A stretch of 64,000 bases of DNA, from positions 181,888-245,887 of the forward strand of contig NZ_OLMK01000043.1 of assembly GCF_900290235.1 (NCBI RefSeq), given 5' to 3'. Origin of the DNA: Streptomyces sp. MA5143a (GTDB lineage Bacteria > Actinomycetota > Actinomycetes > Streptomycetales > Streptomycetaceae). This document shows positions 33,965-41,530 of this stretch, piece by piece. Each line of letters opens with the position of its first letter. Within the stretch, counting starts at the first letter, position 1. The notes beneath the pieces were generated by a model. The model had not been told where the DNA came from. It searched no databases and worked only from the letters and a program-made list of their open reading frames with translations. Made by a program: the position numbers and the translations under genes.

Positions 33965-34824
33965 GCTGGCACACGGACGACGCGGACCTGCGGGAGTACG
34001 CCGCCGGAGCGCTGGCGCCACCCCGGCTATGGTCCGTCGAGACCCATCTCGCCGCCTGCGCCGACTGCCGGACGGCACTCGGGGCCCATGTCCCGCCCGC
34101 CACCACCGACTTGGGCTGGGCGCGGCTGGACGCCGAACTCGACGCCCCGCGGCCCGGCCCCGTCGAGTCGCTGCTGATCCGGTTCGGGGTCGCCGACCAC
34201 ACCGCGCGGCTGCTCGCGGCGACCCCGCTGCTGCGCGGCTCCTGGCTCGGCGCCGTGGTGCTCACCCTGGTCCTCGCGGTCTGCGTGGCGCTCGCCGCGT
34301 CCCCGCTGATGCTGCTGGCCACGGCGCCGCTGCTGCCGCTGGCGGGGGTGGCCGTGTCCTTCGGCCCCGGCCTCGACCCGACGTACGAGACGTCCGTCGT
34401 CGCGCCGATGCACACCTTCCGGCTGCTGATGGTGCGGACCGTCGCCGTGCTCGCCACGACGACGCCGCTGAGCGCCCTGGCGAGCCTGGCGCTGCCGTCG
34501 CTCGGTCTCGCGGCGCTCGGCTGGCTGCTGCCGGCCCTCGCGCTCACCTCGACCGGCGTCGCGCTGACCGCCCGGCTGGGGCCCGTCCTCGCGCCCGCGC
34601 TGGTCGGCGGCGCCTGGGCCGCCCTGGTGGCGCTGAGCCGCCTGCTGGCCTCCGGCACACCGCTGCCCTTCACCGCCGAGGGCCAGGGCGGGGCGGCGGC
34701 GGTCGCCGTGGTGGCGACGGTGCTGCTGGTGGCGGCCCGCGACCGCTTCGACAGCGGGGCCCTGCCCGGCCCGTCCTTCCGATCCTCGCGAACCCTTCGA
34801 TCCGCAGCCAGGAGGCTGTCATGA
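33961..34824 (+). CDS. membrane-bound zinc-finger anti-sigma factor
   Basis: A 287-aa protein with an N-terminal zf-HC2-type anti-sigma domain: SVETHLAACADCRTALGAHV gives the H-x3-C-x2-C zinc ligands. The rest has about six hydrophobic helices, for example GSWLGAVVLTLVLAVCVALA and LLATAPLLPLAGVAVSFGPG. That is more membrane passes than the single one in most anti-sigma factors, so it may sense the envelope directly or interact with the transporter. The gene overlaps the sigma gene and the ABC ATPase gene by four bases each. Confidence 0.85.
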   Translation: MSWHTDDADLREYAAGALAPPRLWSVETHLAACADCRTALGAHVPPATTDLGWARLDAELDAPRPGPVESLLIRFGVADHTARLLAATPLLRGSWLGAVVLTLVLAVCVALAASPLMLLATAPLLPLAGVAVSFGPGLDPTYETSVVAPMHTFRLLMVRTVAVLATTTPLSALASLALPSLGLAALGWLLPALALTSTGVALTARLGPVLAPALVGGAWAALVALSRLLASGTPLPFTAEGQGGAAAVAVVATVLLVAARDRFDSGALPGPSFRSSRTLRSAARRLS

Positions 34825-35687
34825 CACGACCCACGGTCTCGGCCGCCGGCCTGACCCTGAGCTACCGCGGCACCAGGGCCGTCGACGAGGTGACGCTGCG
34901 CCTCACCGAGGGCGTCACGGGCCTGCTCGGACCGAACGGCGCGGGCAAGACGACGCTGCTGCGGATCCTCGCCACGGCGACCGTGCCGGACAACGGCGCG
35001 TTCACGGTGCTCGGCCACGACCCGAGCACCGTCACCGGCCGGCAGGACGCCCGCAGGGTCCTCGGCTACCTGCCGCAGAACCCCGGCTTCCACCCGGACT
35101 TCACCGCCTTCGAGTTCGTCGACTACGTGGCCATCCTCAAGGAGCTGACGGACCGGCGGAGCCGGCACGCCGAGGCCCGCCGGGTCCTCGACGCGGTCGG
35201 GCTCGCGGACGTGCGCGGAAAGAGGATCCGGAAACTCTCCGGCGGGATGAAGCAGCGCGTGGCGCTGGCCGCCGCCCTGGTCGGCGACCCCGGCTTCCTC
35301 GTCCTGGACGAGCCCACGGTCGGCCTGGACCCGGAGCAGCGGATGCGGTTCAGGGAACTGATCGCGGAGGCCGGCGAGGGCCGCACGGTCCTGCTGTCCA
35401 CCCACCAGACGGAGGACGTGGCGATGCTCTGCAACCGGGTGGTGGTCATGGACCAGGGGCGGGTGCGGTTCGACGGCACCCCGGCCGAGCTGACGGCGGT
35501 GGCCGACGGCCGGGTGTGGCGCAGCACGGAGCGGCAGCCGGGCGCCCGGGCGGGCTGGCGCACCGGCACCGGCGAGTTCCGCAACGTCGGGGACCCGCCG
35601 GAGGGTGCCCGGCTGGTCGAGCCGACGCTGGAGGACGGCTATCTGCTGGCCCTCGGCGGCGACCCGGTGGCGGGGGTGGCGGCATGA
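34821..35687 (+). CDS. ABC transporter ATP-binding protein
   Basis: A 288-aa ABC ATPase. Walker A is GLLGPNGAGKTTLLRILATA, the signature is KLSGGMKQRVALAAALVGDP, and Walker B is FLVLDEPTVGLDPEQRMRF followed by the H-loop LLSTHQTEDVAML. The C-terminal extension (residues ~220-288) is a non-catalytic domain. It is an exporter-type NBD like those of antibiotic-resistance or lipid exporters. The gene overlaps the anti-sigma gene and the following membrane protein by four bases, indicating one polycistronic unit controlled by the sigma factor. Confidence 0.92.
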   Translation: MTRPTVSAAGLTLSYRGTRAVDEVTLRLTEGVTGLLGPNGAGKTTLLRILATATVPDNGAFTVLGHDPSTVTGRQDARRVLGYLPQNPGFHPDFTAFEFVDYVAILKELTDRRSRHAEARRVLDAVGLADVRGKRIRKLSGGMKQRVALAAALVGDPGFLVLDEPTVGLDPEQRMRFRELIAEAGEGRTVLLSTHQTEDVAMLCNRVVVMDQGRVRFDGTPAELTAVADGRVWRSTERQPGARAGWRTGTGEFRNVGDPPEGARLVEPTLEDGYLLALGGDPVAGVAA

Positions 35688-37210
35688 CGGCCCTGACCCG
35701 GACCCCGGTCACCGTGCCCGCGCCGCCGTCGGCCCGGGACGGTCTGCGGGCGGTGCTCGCGCTGGCCCGCGTGGAGGCGCGGCGTCTGCTGCTGCACCCC
35801 CTGGTGCTGGTCTCGCTGGCGGGGTACCTGGCGCTGCTGCTGTGGCCGGGCGGCGGCCCCGAGGACGCCTACCCGGTGCTCCAGGACGTCGACCGCGAGA
35901 CCCAGTTCGGCCAGCTGCTGCTGGGGCTCGCGGTGATGATCGCCGCGAACCTGGGGGTGCTGCGCTCCCACCGGCGGGGCACCGACGGCTCCTTCGCGGT
36001 GCTGGTGGTGCGGCCGTGGCGGCGGACCTGCGCGCATGTCCTGTCGGTGCTGCCGACGGTGCTCGTCGGGGCGCTGATCGTGGCCGGGCAGTTCACCGCC
36101 GAGGCGCTGAGACCCGGTGCCGTCGGCCACGGCTCGGTGTTCGAACTGGTGACCGGGCCGCTGCTGATCCTGCTGCTCGCCGTCCTCGGCGTCCTGCTGG
36201 GCCGGCTGATCCGGTCGTCGTTCGTGGCCCCGCTCGCCGCGGTCACCGTCATCGCCGCCGTCTTCGTCTTCGTGGCCGACTCCGGCAGTTCGGCCTGGCT
36301 GCGGGGCCTTGCGCCCATCCTCTTCGACGAGGGAAGCCGACCGCTGCCGTCCGCCCTGCTGGGGCGGCCCGCGGGGTGGCACGCCCTGTACCTGCTGGCG
36401 CTGGCGGTGCTGGCGGCGGCGGGCGCGGTCCGGGCGAGCGGCGGCCGGACCAGGGCCGTACGGGCCACCGCGCTCACGGCGCTCGCGGCGGTCGTGGCCG
36501 CCGTCGTGCTCCAGGGCACGGCACCCTCGGACACGGTGCGCGAGGCACGCGAGGTGGCGACCCGCCACCCGGCCGAGGTGCAGGACTGCGAGCGGCGCGG
36601 GCCGACGACGTACTGCGCCTTCCCCGAGTTCACGCCCTGGATCGACGAGTGGGCCCGGGTCACGGACCGCGTGCGGTCACTGGCGGGCGGGCCCCGCACC
36701 CGACAGGGCCTGACCGTACGGCAGAGGGTCGACGCCCTCGGCGGACCGTCGGGTGTCCAGGAGCTCCCTCCCGCCGCACCGGGCGAGTTGACGGCGAGCA
36801 CGGCCTGGGGCGGGGAACGGGAACTGGAGTTCGCGGCGAGCGTGGCCCGGGGGCTGGTCGTCGGGCACGAGCGGTACGCGGGGGCGTACTGCGACGCGCG
36901 GGGCGTGCTGATGGTGTGGCTGGCGATCCACGCGACCCGCGACGGCGAGGCCCTGTTCGTCGAGACCGGGAACGCCTACAACAGCCCCGGCGTGATCCAG
37001 GCGCCGGTCACCGCGATCAGCCTGCGCGACCGCGAACTCATCGTGCTTGAACGGCTGTTGACCCGGCCGCAGGCGGACGTGGGACGCGCGGTGCGGGCGC
37101 ACTGGGCGGAGCTGTCCGCAGCCGGGACGACCACCGACCGCGCGGCCGCCCTGCTGGGCGTCACCGCCCCGGCCGAGACGGCCGCCGACCGGGAGTGGAT
37201 GTGCGCGTGA
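35684..37210 (+). CDS. ABC transporter permease-like membrane protein with soluble C-terminal domain
   Basis: A 508-aa integral membrane protein. The N-terminal ~300 residues hold about six TM helices (LLHPLVLVSLAGYLALLLWP, LLLGLAVMIAANLGVLRSHR, VLVGALIVAGQFTAEALRPG, LILLLAVLGVLLGRLIRSS and more). The last ~200 residues look like an extracytoplasmic domain with paired Cys (VQDCERRGPTTYCAFPEFTP), possibly a disulfide. It is the permease of the ATPase just upstream. I do not recognise the C-terminal domain, and substrate and direction remain unknown. Confidence 0.8.
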   Translation: MTALTRTPVTVPAPPSARDGLRAVLALARVEARRLLLHPLVLVSLAGYLALLLWPGGGPEDAYPVLQDVDRETQFGQLLLGLAVMIAANLGVLRSHRRGTDGSFAVLVVRPWRRTCAHVLSVLPTVLVGALIVAGQFTAEALRPGAVGHGSVFELVTGPLLILLLAVLGVLLGRLIRSSFVAPLAAVTVIAAVFVFVADSGSSAWLRGLAPILFDEGSRPLPSALLGRPAGWHALYLLALAVLAAAGAVRASGGRTRAVRATALTALAAVVAAVVLQGTAPSDTVREAREVATRHPAEVQDCERRGPTTYCAFPEFTPWIDEWARVTDRVRSLAGGPRTRQGLTVRQRVDALGGPSGVQELPPAAPGELTASTAWGGERELEFAASVARGLVVGHERYAGAYCDARGVLMVWLAIHATRDGEALFVETGNAYNSPGVIQAPVTAISLRDRELIVLERLLTRPQADVGRAVRAHWAELSAAGTTTDRAAALLGVTAPAETAADREWMCA

Positions 37211-37911
37211 GACGGCGGACGCAGGTGGTGGCGGCCCTGACCCGGCCCACGGTGCGGTCCCTGCCGTGGCGGCTGCTCGCGGGCGGCTGGGCGCTGGGGG
37301 TGGTCGTCGCCGCCGTACCGGCCCTGTTCTCGCTGGACCTGCCTGCGGCGGTCCTGGCCAATGTGGTGCGGGCGGCGGCCCTGTGCGGGGCGGTCGGCAC
37401 GGCGTTCGCGCTGGACGACCCGGCCCGGCACACCACCGGTGCCGTTCCCGTGCCGCGCCCGCTGCGGCAGACGCTGCGGGTGGCGGTGGTCGGGCTCGCG
37501 GGCGCCGTCTGGTGGGCGGCGGTCCTCGGCGCCGTACGGGCGGGCGCCGACGCCGAGCCCTGGGCCGCGCTGCCCGCCGGGGCCCTCACGGTCGAGGCCG
37601 CGGCGCTGTCCGGGCTGGCGCTGGCGCTCGCTGGGGCGGCGGTCCGGTTCAGCGCGGTCCGGCTGCCCGGCCCGGCGGTCGCCGCCGCGCTGCCGGCGTT
37701 CCCGGTCGCGGCGGCCGTGTTCCTCCCGTACGAGCACGCGCTGTTCGTGCCCCCGGGCGACCCCCGCTGGGCGGACGCCCACACGCTGTGGGCCGGGATC
37801 CTGGCGGCGACGCTCGCCGTGTGGGCGGCGTGCGGCCCGGAGCCGCGCCACCGGGTGCGCCAAGTGCCGGGGCGCGGCGGCGGTGTGCCGCAGCGGGGCG
37901 GCGGCCGCTGA
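37201..37911 (+). CDS. ABC transporter-associated membrane protein
   Basis: A 236-aa membrane protein with around six TM helices. Examples are LLAGGWALGVVVAAVPALFS, VVGLAGAVWWAAVLGAVRAG and GILAATLAVWAACGPEP. It overlaps the end of the upstream permease gene and so belongs to the same unit. I chose GTG 37201 because GGGAG lies five bases before it; GTG 37207 is possible. No family is evident; it is probably a second permease or accessory subunit. The C-terminal tail is basic. Confidence 0.7.
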   Translation: MRVRRRTQVVAALTRPTVRSLPWRLLAGGWALGVVVAAVPALFSLDLPAAVLANVVRAAALCGAVGTAFALDDPARHTTGAVPVPRPLRQTLRVAVVGLAGAVWWAAVLGAVRAGADAEPWAALPAGALTVEAAALSGLALALAGAAVRFSAVRLPGPAVAAALPAFPVAAAVFLPYEHALFVPPGDPRWADAHTLWAGILAATLAVWAACGPEPRHRVRQVPGRGGGVPQRGGGR

Positions 37912-37983
37912 CCCCGGATCGGGACCGGCGGCCGACGCGGGCGGGGCTGCCGGTGGGGGAGCCGGTGGGGGAGCCGGTGGGTC

Positions 37984-39000
37984 TCAGGACGGGCGGTCGC
38001 AGTCGCAGGCGCTCGACGCGGCGTCGTCCAGGAGGCCGCTCTTCGCGGTCAGATAGGCCAGCTGGGCACGGCTGTTGCTGCCCAGCAGGTCGCCGACCTT
38101 CTTCAGATGGCTGGCGACGGTCCGGGTGCTGATGCCGAGCCGGCTCGCGATGGCCGCGTCGGTGTAGCCGTCGACCATGAGCCGCAGCACATGCAGCCGG
38201 GTCTCGTCGGTGAGCAGCGCCGGGCGCTGCTGGTCGTGCTCGTAGACGACCGGCTTCGCCCGCTCCCAGGCGTACTCGAAGGCCGAGACCAGGAAGTGCA
38301 CCACTCCGGGGTCGGTGACCTTCAGGGCGTGGGTGCCGTGGTCCTTGCCCATGTCGGGGATGAACGCGACGGCACGGTCACAGATGATCATCCGGTCGAA
38401 GACCTCGTCGACCGTCCGCACCTCGACGCCCAACTCGGTGACCTGCTTGATGTAGTCGAGCGTCGGACCGTGGGCCCGGATGGTGTGCTGGTACAGCGTG
38501 CGCTGCTTCACGCCCTTGCGGTGCGCCGTGAGCGTCCGGGGCAGCGCCTTCACGAGGACCTCCTCGGGGCGCCGGCCGCCGGGGTGCGCGGTGAGCAGCT
38601 CGTGCCGGGTGGCCTCGATCGCCTCGTCCAGCGCGGCGGTGATCACCGGTGCGGGGGTGAGCCGTTGGGAGGACTCGTTCTCGTCGCGGCGGGCGGCGCG
38701 GTACACGCTCTCGGCCTGCGACATCGACGCCCGCACGGAGGCGAGGGCCTGCCGCTGCTCCAGGATCAGCCGCTCCAACGGGTGGGCCAGCGCCGCCGTC
38801 GCCACCGAGGGCGGTACGGGAACCAGTGCCCCGGCGTCGTCCACCGCGGCCGCCACAAGACCGAACTCCCTTACGCAATCGGGTGCCCCGGCGACCGGAG
38901 CCCTCCCCTCCAGCAGCGCGGTGCGGTAGAACTCGAGTCCCGCGCCGCACACCTCCGCCGGTGTCTCGGCGCCCCCGCGTCTGTCCGTATCACCGCACAT
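37984..39000 (-). CDS. LuxR-type transcriptional regulator with TrmB-like N-terminal domain
   Basis: A 338-aa regulator. The C-terminal LuxR/GerE helix-turn-helix is LRLMVDGYTDAAIASRLGIS followed by RTVASHLKKVGDLLGSNSRA. The N-terminal ~250 residues have an all-alpha start (LILEQRQALASVRASMSQAE) and a phospholipase-D-like/TrmB-like effector region (IRAHGPTLDYIKQVTELGVE). It lacks a kinase-receiver domain, so it is a stand-alone regulator. It is divergent from the small peptide and the LysW operon and is the likely pathway-specific regulator. The Cys-rich tail ACDCDRPS is unusual. Confidence 0.85.
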   Translation of the reverse strand: MCGDTDRRGGAETPAEVCGAGLEFYRTALLEGRAPVAGAPDCVREFGLVAAAVDDAGALVPVPPSVATAALAHPLERLILEQRQALASVRASMSQAESVYRAARRDENESSQRLTPAPVITAALDEAIEATRHELLTAHPGGRRPEEVLVKALPRTLTAHRKGVKQRTLYQHTIRAHGPTLDYIKQVTELGVEVRTVDEVFDRMIICDRAVAFIPDMGKDHGTHALKVTDPGVVHFLVSAFEYAWERAKPVVYEHDQQRPALLTDETRLHVLRLMVDGYTDAAIASRLGISTRTVASHLKKVGDLLGSNSRAQLAYLTAKSGLLDDAASSACDCDRPS

Positions 39001-39143
39001 GCATGGTCCCCCTTCAGGTTTCAGCAGTGCACGATCATGACCCCTGCAATCACTTTCGGCAACCGGGCTTCCCCAGGCATGCTCTTCGTGTGGACACCGG
39101 CGGGGAGCCGGAAGTCCGGGAATTCTTCAGGGGGATACAAGAA

Positions 39144-39290
39144 ATGACGTACCTGCGCAGACTCGCCGGCGCGCTCGCCATTGTCGCCGCCGCGGCGCTG
39201 ACTCTTTCCGCCGCCTCCCAGGCGGCCGACCGCACGGCGGTCGCCGAGGCCCGGGTGGCCGACGCGCCGGCCGACCCGGGCTGGCCGTAA
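39144..39290 (+). CDS. 48-aa secreted peptide of unknown function
   Basis: ATG 39144 follows AGGGGGATACAAGAA. The first ~28 residues form a clear Sec signal (RRLAGALAIVAAAALTLSAA, cleavage near SQA-AD). The mature peptide would be only about 20 residues, DRTAVAEARVADAPADPGWP. It has no Cys, so it is not a lanthipeptide core. It lies between the LuxR-type regulator and the LysW operon and is followed by a 38-bp perfect palindrome. It may be a signalling peptide or a remnant of a secreted protein. I do not recognise a family. Confidence 0.6.
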   Translation: MTYLRRLAGALAIVAAAALTLSAASQAADRTAVAEARVADAPADPGWP

Positions 39291-39373
39291 GCCCCGGCGA
39301 GTCGAGGCCGATCCGGGGGGTCGGCTGATTCTTCCCACGTAAAGCCCGTGCAAAGCGTGTGTGCCCCCGTGGT

Positions 39374-39411
39374 CCGGGGGTCGTCCCCGACCGGTCGGGG
39401 ACGACCCCCGG
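39374..39411. terminator. 38-bp perfect palindrome ahead of the LysW operon
   Basis: CCGGGGGTCGTCCCCGACC is followed immediately by its exact reverse complement. The transcript would form a very stable hairpin with almost no loop. It probably terminates transcription of the small peptide gene, or attenuates read-through into lysW. The rest of the 311-bp gap (39291-39601) has no gene; a TAATAC hexamer near 39530 could be a -10 element. Confidence 0.75.
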
Positions 39412-39601
39412 CGGGCGCCGGCAGCGCCCTGTCACGGCACGGGGTGGGCGTGGGGTTCCGACCCGGACCGCCGACGGGGGACCGTCCGGCCGGATTGCTG
39501 TCCCGTGAATTCCGTATGTCAAGACCCGGTAATACGCGTAGGCCGACCCCGGGTGATCCGGCATGCCGGTTTCACATGGAACAAATGAAGGAGTTCGACG
39601 A

Positions 39602-39790
39602 ATGACCACCGCAATCGCCGCACCGAAGTGCCTCGTGTGCGACACCGAATTCGAGGTCCAGGAGGACTGGGAAAAGGGTGAGATCACCGAGTGCACCGCC
39701 TGCGGGCAGGAGCACGAGGTCGTGGAGAAGGCCGCGACCGGCGTACGGCTCGACCTCGCGCCCGAGGTCGAGGAGGACTGGGGCGAGTGA
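39602..39790 (+). CDS. lysW: LysW-type amino-group carrier protein
   Basis: A 62-aa acidic carrier protein. The zinc ribbon is KCLVCDTEFEVQEDWEKGEI followed by TECTACGQEHEVVEK, with two C-x2-C pairs. The C-terminus EVEEDWGE is the invariant EDWGE tail whose final Glu gamma-carboxyl accepts the alpha-amino group of the substrate. This identifies it as LysW/AmCP rather than any ribosomal zinc ribbon. AAGGAG lies 8 bases upstream of the ATG. Its stop codon overlaps the GTG of lysX. Streptomycetes make lysine by the DAP route, so a LysW carrier here signals secondary metabolism. Confidence 0.96.
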   Translation: MTTAIAAPKCLVCDTEFEVQEDWEKGEITECTACGQEHEVVEKAATGVRLDLAPEVEEDWGE

Positions 39791-40656
39791 CGACCCCCGA
39801 CGAGGTCCTGCTCTCGGTGACGATGCTGCGGCCCGAGGAGAAGCTCCTCCTCGGCGCCCTGCGGGCCGAGGGGCTCGCCGCGCGGCCGTTGCTGATGGAG
39901 GACGTGGCGGCCGTCGTGGCGGGCCGGGGCGGCCCGCCCGCGCTCGCCGTGATCCGCAACCTGTCCCACCGGGACGCCGTCAACGTGTCCCGGCGGCTGG
40001 AGTACGCCGGGGTGACCACCCTCAACCGGTCGTCCGTCATCGAGGCGTGCAACGACAAGGGGCTCCAGTCGCTGCTGTTCGCCCGCCACGGCATTCCGCA
40101 CCCGGTGACCCGGCACGCCTTCAGCTACGACCAAGTCCGCTCCGCTGTCTCCGAGTTGGGGATGCCGGCCGTCGTCAAACCCGTCAGCGGGTCATGGGGG
40201 CGGGGCGTCACGAAGATGGCCAACGCGGAGTGTGTGGAGGCGTGGGCCGGGGGCCGGGAGTCCGCCGACGCGACGGGCAAGCTGTTCCCCGTCGTGGTGC
40301 AGTCCTACATCGACAAGCCGGGACACGACCTGCGGGTCGTCGTGGTCGGCCGGACCCCGGTGGTCGCGATCCAGCGGGTGTCCGACGACTGGCGCACCAA
40401 CACGCATCTGGGGGCGGAGGTCCGGCGGGTCGAGGTGACCGCCGAGATCGACAAGCTGTGCGGCCAGGTGGTGGACGCGCTGGGGCCCGGGTTCTACGGA
40501 GTGGACCTCGTGGAGGACCGGAGCACCGGGGAACTGCTCGTCCTGGAAGTCAACGCCAACCCCGAGTTCGCGAAGTCCTCGGAGCGGCATGGGGTGGATG
40601 TGGCGGGGCTGTACGCGACGTATGTCGCGGAGCGGGTGTCCGTGGGCGCCCAGTAG
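39787..40656 (+). CDS. lysX: LysX-type ATP-grasp ligase for LysW
   Basis: A 289-aa RimK-like ATP-grasp ligase that joins an alpha-aminoadipate- or glutamate-type amino acid to the C-terminal Glu of LysW. It has the ATP-grasp elements PAVVKPVSGSWGRGVTKMAN and LLVLEVNANPEFAKSSERHG, the latter being the family's E-x-N metal site followed by the LysX-type EF motif. It overlaps lysW by four bases (GTGA), so carrier and ligase are co-translated. The specificity-determining residues cannot be judged without alignment; both AAA and Glu remain possible. Confidence 0.93.
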   Translation: MTTPDEVLLSVTMLRPEEKLLLGALRAEGLAARPLLMEDVAAVVAGRGGPPALAVIRNLSHRDAVNVSRRLEYAGVTTLNRSSVIEACNDKGLQSLLFARHGIPHPVTRHAFSYDQVRSAVSELGMPAVVKPVSGSWGRGVTKMANAECVEAWAGGRESADATGKLFPVVVQSYIDKPGHDLRVVVVGRTPVVAIQRVSDDWRTNTHLGAEVRRVEVTAEIDKLCGQVVDALGPGFYGVDLVEDRSTGELLVLEVNANPEFAKSSERHGVDVAGLYATYVAERVSVGAQ

Positions 40657-40702
40657 CTCGGGGCCGCGGGTTCGTTGGCGGGTGCGGGTCCGTTGTGGTT
40701 CC

Positions 40703-40812
40703 TCGCGCAGTTCCCCGCGCCCCTGAAGGGAACGGGCCTTCGGCCCGCCCTTCAGATGAAAAGCACGGGGCGCAGCCCCGGTCGCTTTTCAGGGGCGCGG
40801 GGAACTGCGCGA
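40703..40812. repeat. 110-bp complex inverted repeat (GCGCAGTTCCCC family)
   Basis: Perfect 25-bp arms at 40703-40727 and 40788-40812 contain GCGCAGTTCCCCGCGCCCCT and its complement. Two smaller hairpins lie within (around GGGCCTTCGGCCC and AAAAGCACGGGG...CCCCGGTCGCTTTT). It is inserted between lysX and the next gene in the same operon. The arms match the copy in the PucR gene at 8117. In the transcript it could act as an attenuator or set the ratio of the first two proteins. Confidence 0.9.
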
Positions 40813-40894
40813 CCAGCCCACACCCACCCGCACCCGCCAACGCACCCCACCCACCCCCCACCCTCGCGATCTTCAGAAAGAGGCACCGCATCAC

Positions 40895-41530
40895 ATGGAA
40901 CTGTTCGACACCGCCACGGTGCTCACCCGCGTCCTGACCTCGGGCGTGGTGATGAGCATCGAGAAGAGCGACCGGGAACTGCCCGGTCTGGAGCGGCTGC
41001 TCCAGAAAGCGACCGGCCGCAGCAAGGCCGTGCTGCTCAACAGCCGCACCGGGGCGATCCACGCCGCCCTGGCCGGCCAGGGGATCGGGCACGGCGACAG
41101 CGTCGCCCTGCCCGACGTGGACGCCGAGACCTCGGCGTTCCTCGCCTGGCTCGGCGTGACGGTCACCTCGTACGACGGGCCCGCCGCGTACGACCACATC
41201 GCGCTGGACCCGACGAACGCCGACCGGCTCGGCGCGTTGGCCGCGGGGGCCACCGCGCCGGCGCTCGTCGTCGACCTGACCGGCCTCGGCTTCGGTCCTG
41301 CCGCCGCCGTCCTCACCGACGACCCGAAACTCTGGGCCCGCGCCGAGCGGTTGAAGATCTTCGGCGCCTACGACCTGCGCACGATGTGGACGCAGGAGGA
41401 GGCGGACGCCGACCTCGTGCCCGGGGTGCAGTTCAACTACCGGCTCAGCCCGCTGGTGGCCGCCTGCGCGCGGATGGCCCTGACCCAGGCGGCGCGGCCC
41501 GCCGCGACCTCCGGAGCGAAGCAGTCATGA
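40895..41530 (+). CDS. truncated DegT/EryC1-like protein without PLP lysine
   Basis: A 211-aa protein resembling the large domain of DegT/DnrJ/EryC1/StrS sugar aminotransferases. RSKAVLLNSRTGAIHAALAG matches the PLP-phosphate region, and GVQFNYRLSPLVAACARMAL matches the helix after the active site. Comparing it by eye with the next gene, the segment with the catalytic lysine (DKNFPLGGEGG there) is missing, and so is the whole C-terminal domain. It is therefore unlikely to be a PLP transaminase on its own. It overlaps the next ATG by four bases, so it may be a structural partner of the full-length enzyme. Confidence 0.72.
   Translation: MELFDTATVLTRVLTSGVVMSIEKSDRELPGLERLLQKATGRSKAVLLNSRTGAIHAALAGQGIGHGDSVALPDVDAETSAFLAWLGVTVTSYDGPAAYDHIALDPTNADRLGALAAGATAPALVVDLTGLGFGPAAAVLTDDPKLWARAERLKIFGAYDLRTMWTQEEADADLVPGVQFNYRLSPLVAACARMALTQAARPAATSGAKQS

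Noticed and set aside
39144..39290. Lanthipeptide or lasso precursor
   Set aside because: No Cys or suitable core, and no modifying enzymes (LanM/LanB, lasso cyclase) nearby. The N-terminus is a Sec signal.
39602..39790. LysW as part of normal lysine or arginine synthesis
   Set aside because: The neighbours include a transketolase, DegT proteins, an ATP-grasp ligase and an exporter, and no LysJ or lysine-pathway genes. This is a secondary-metabolite context.
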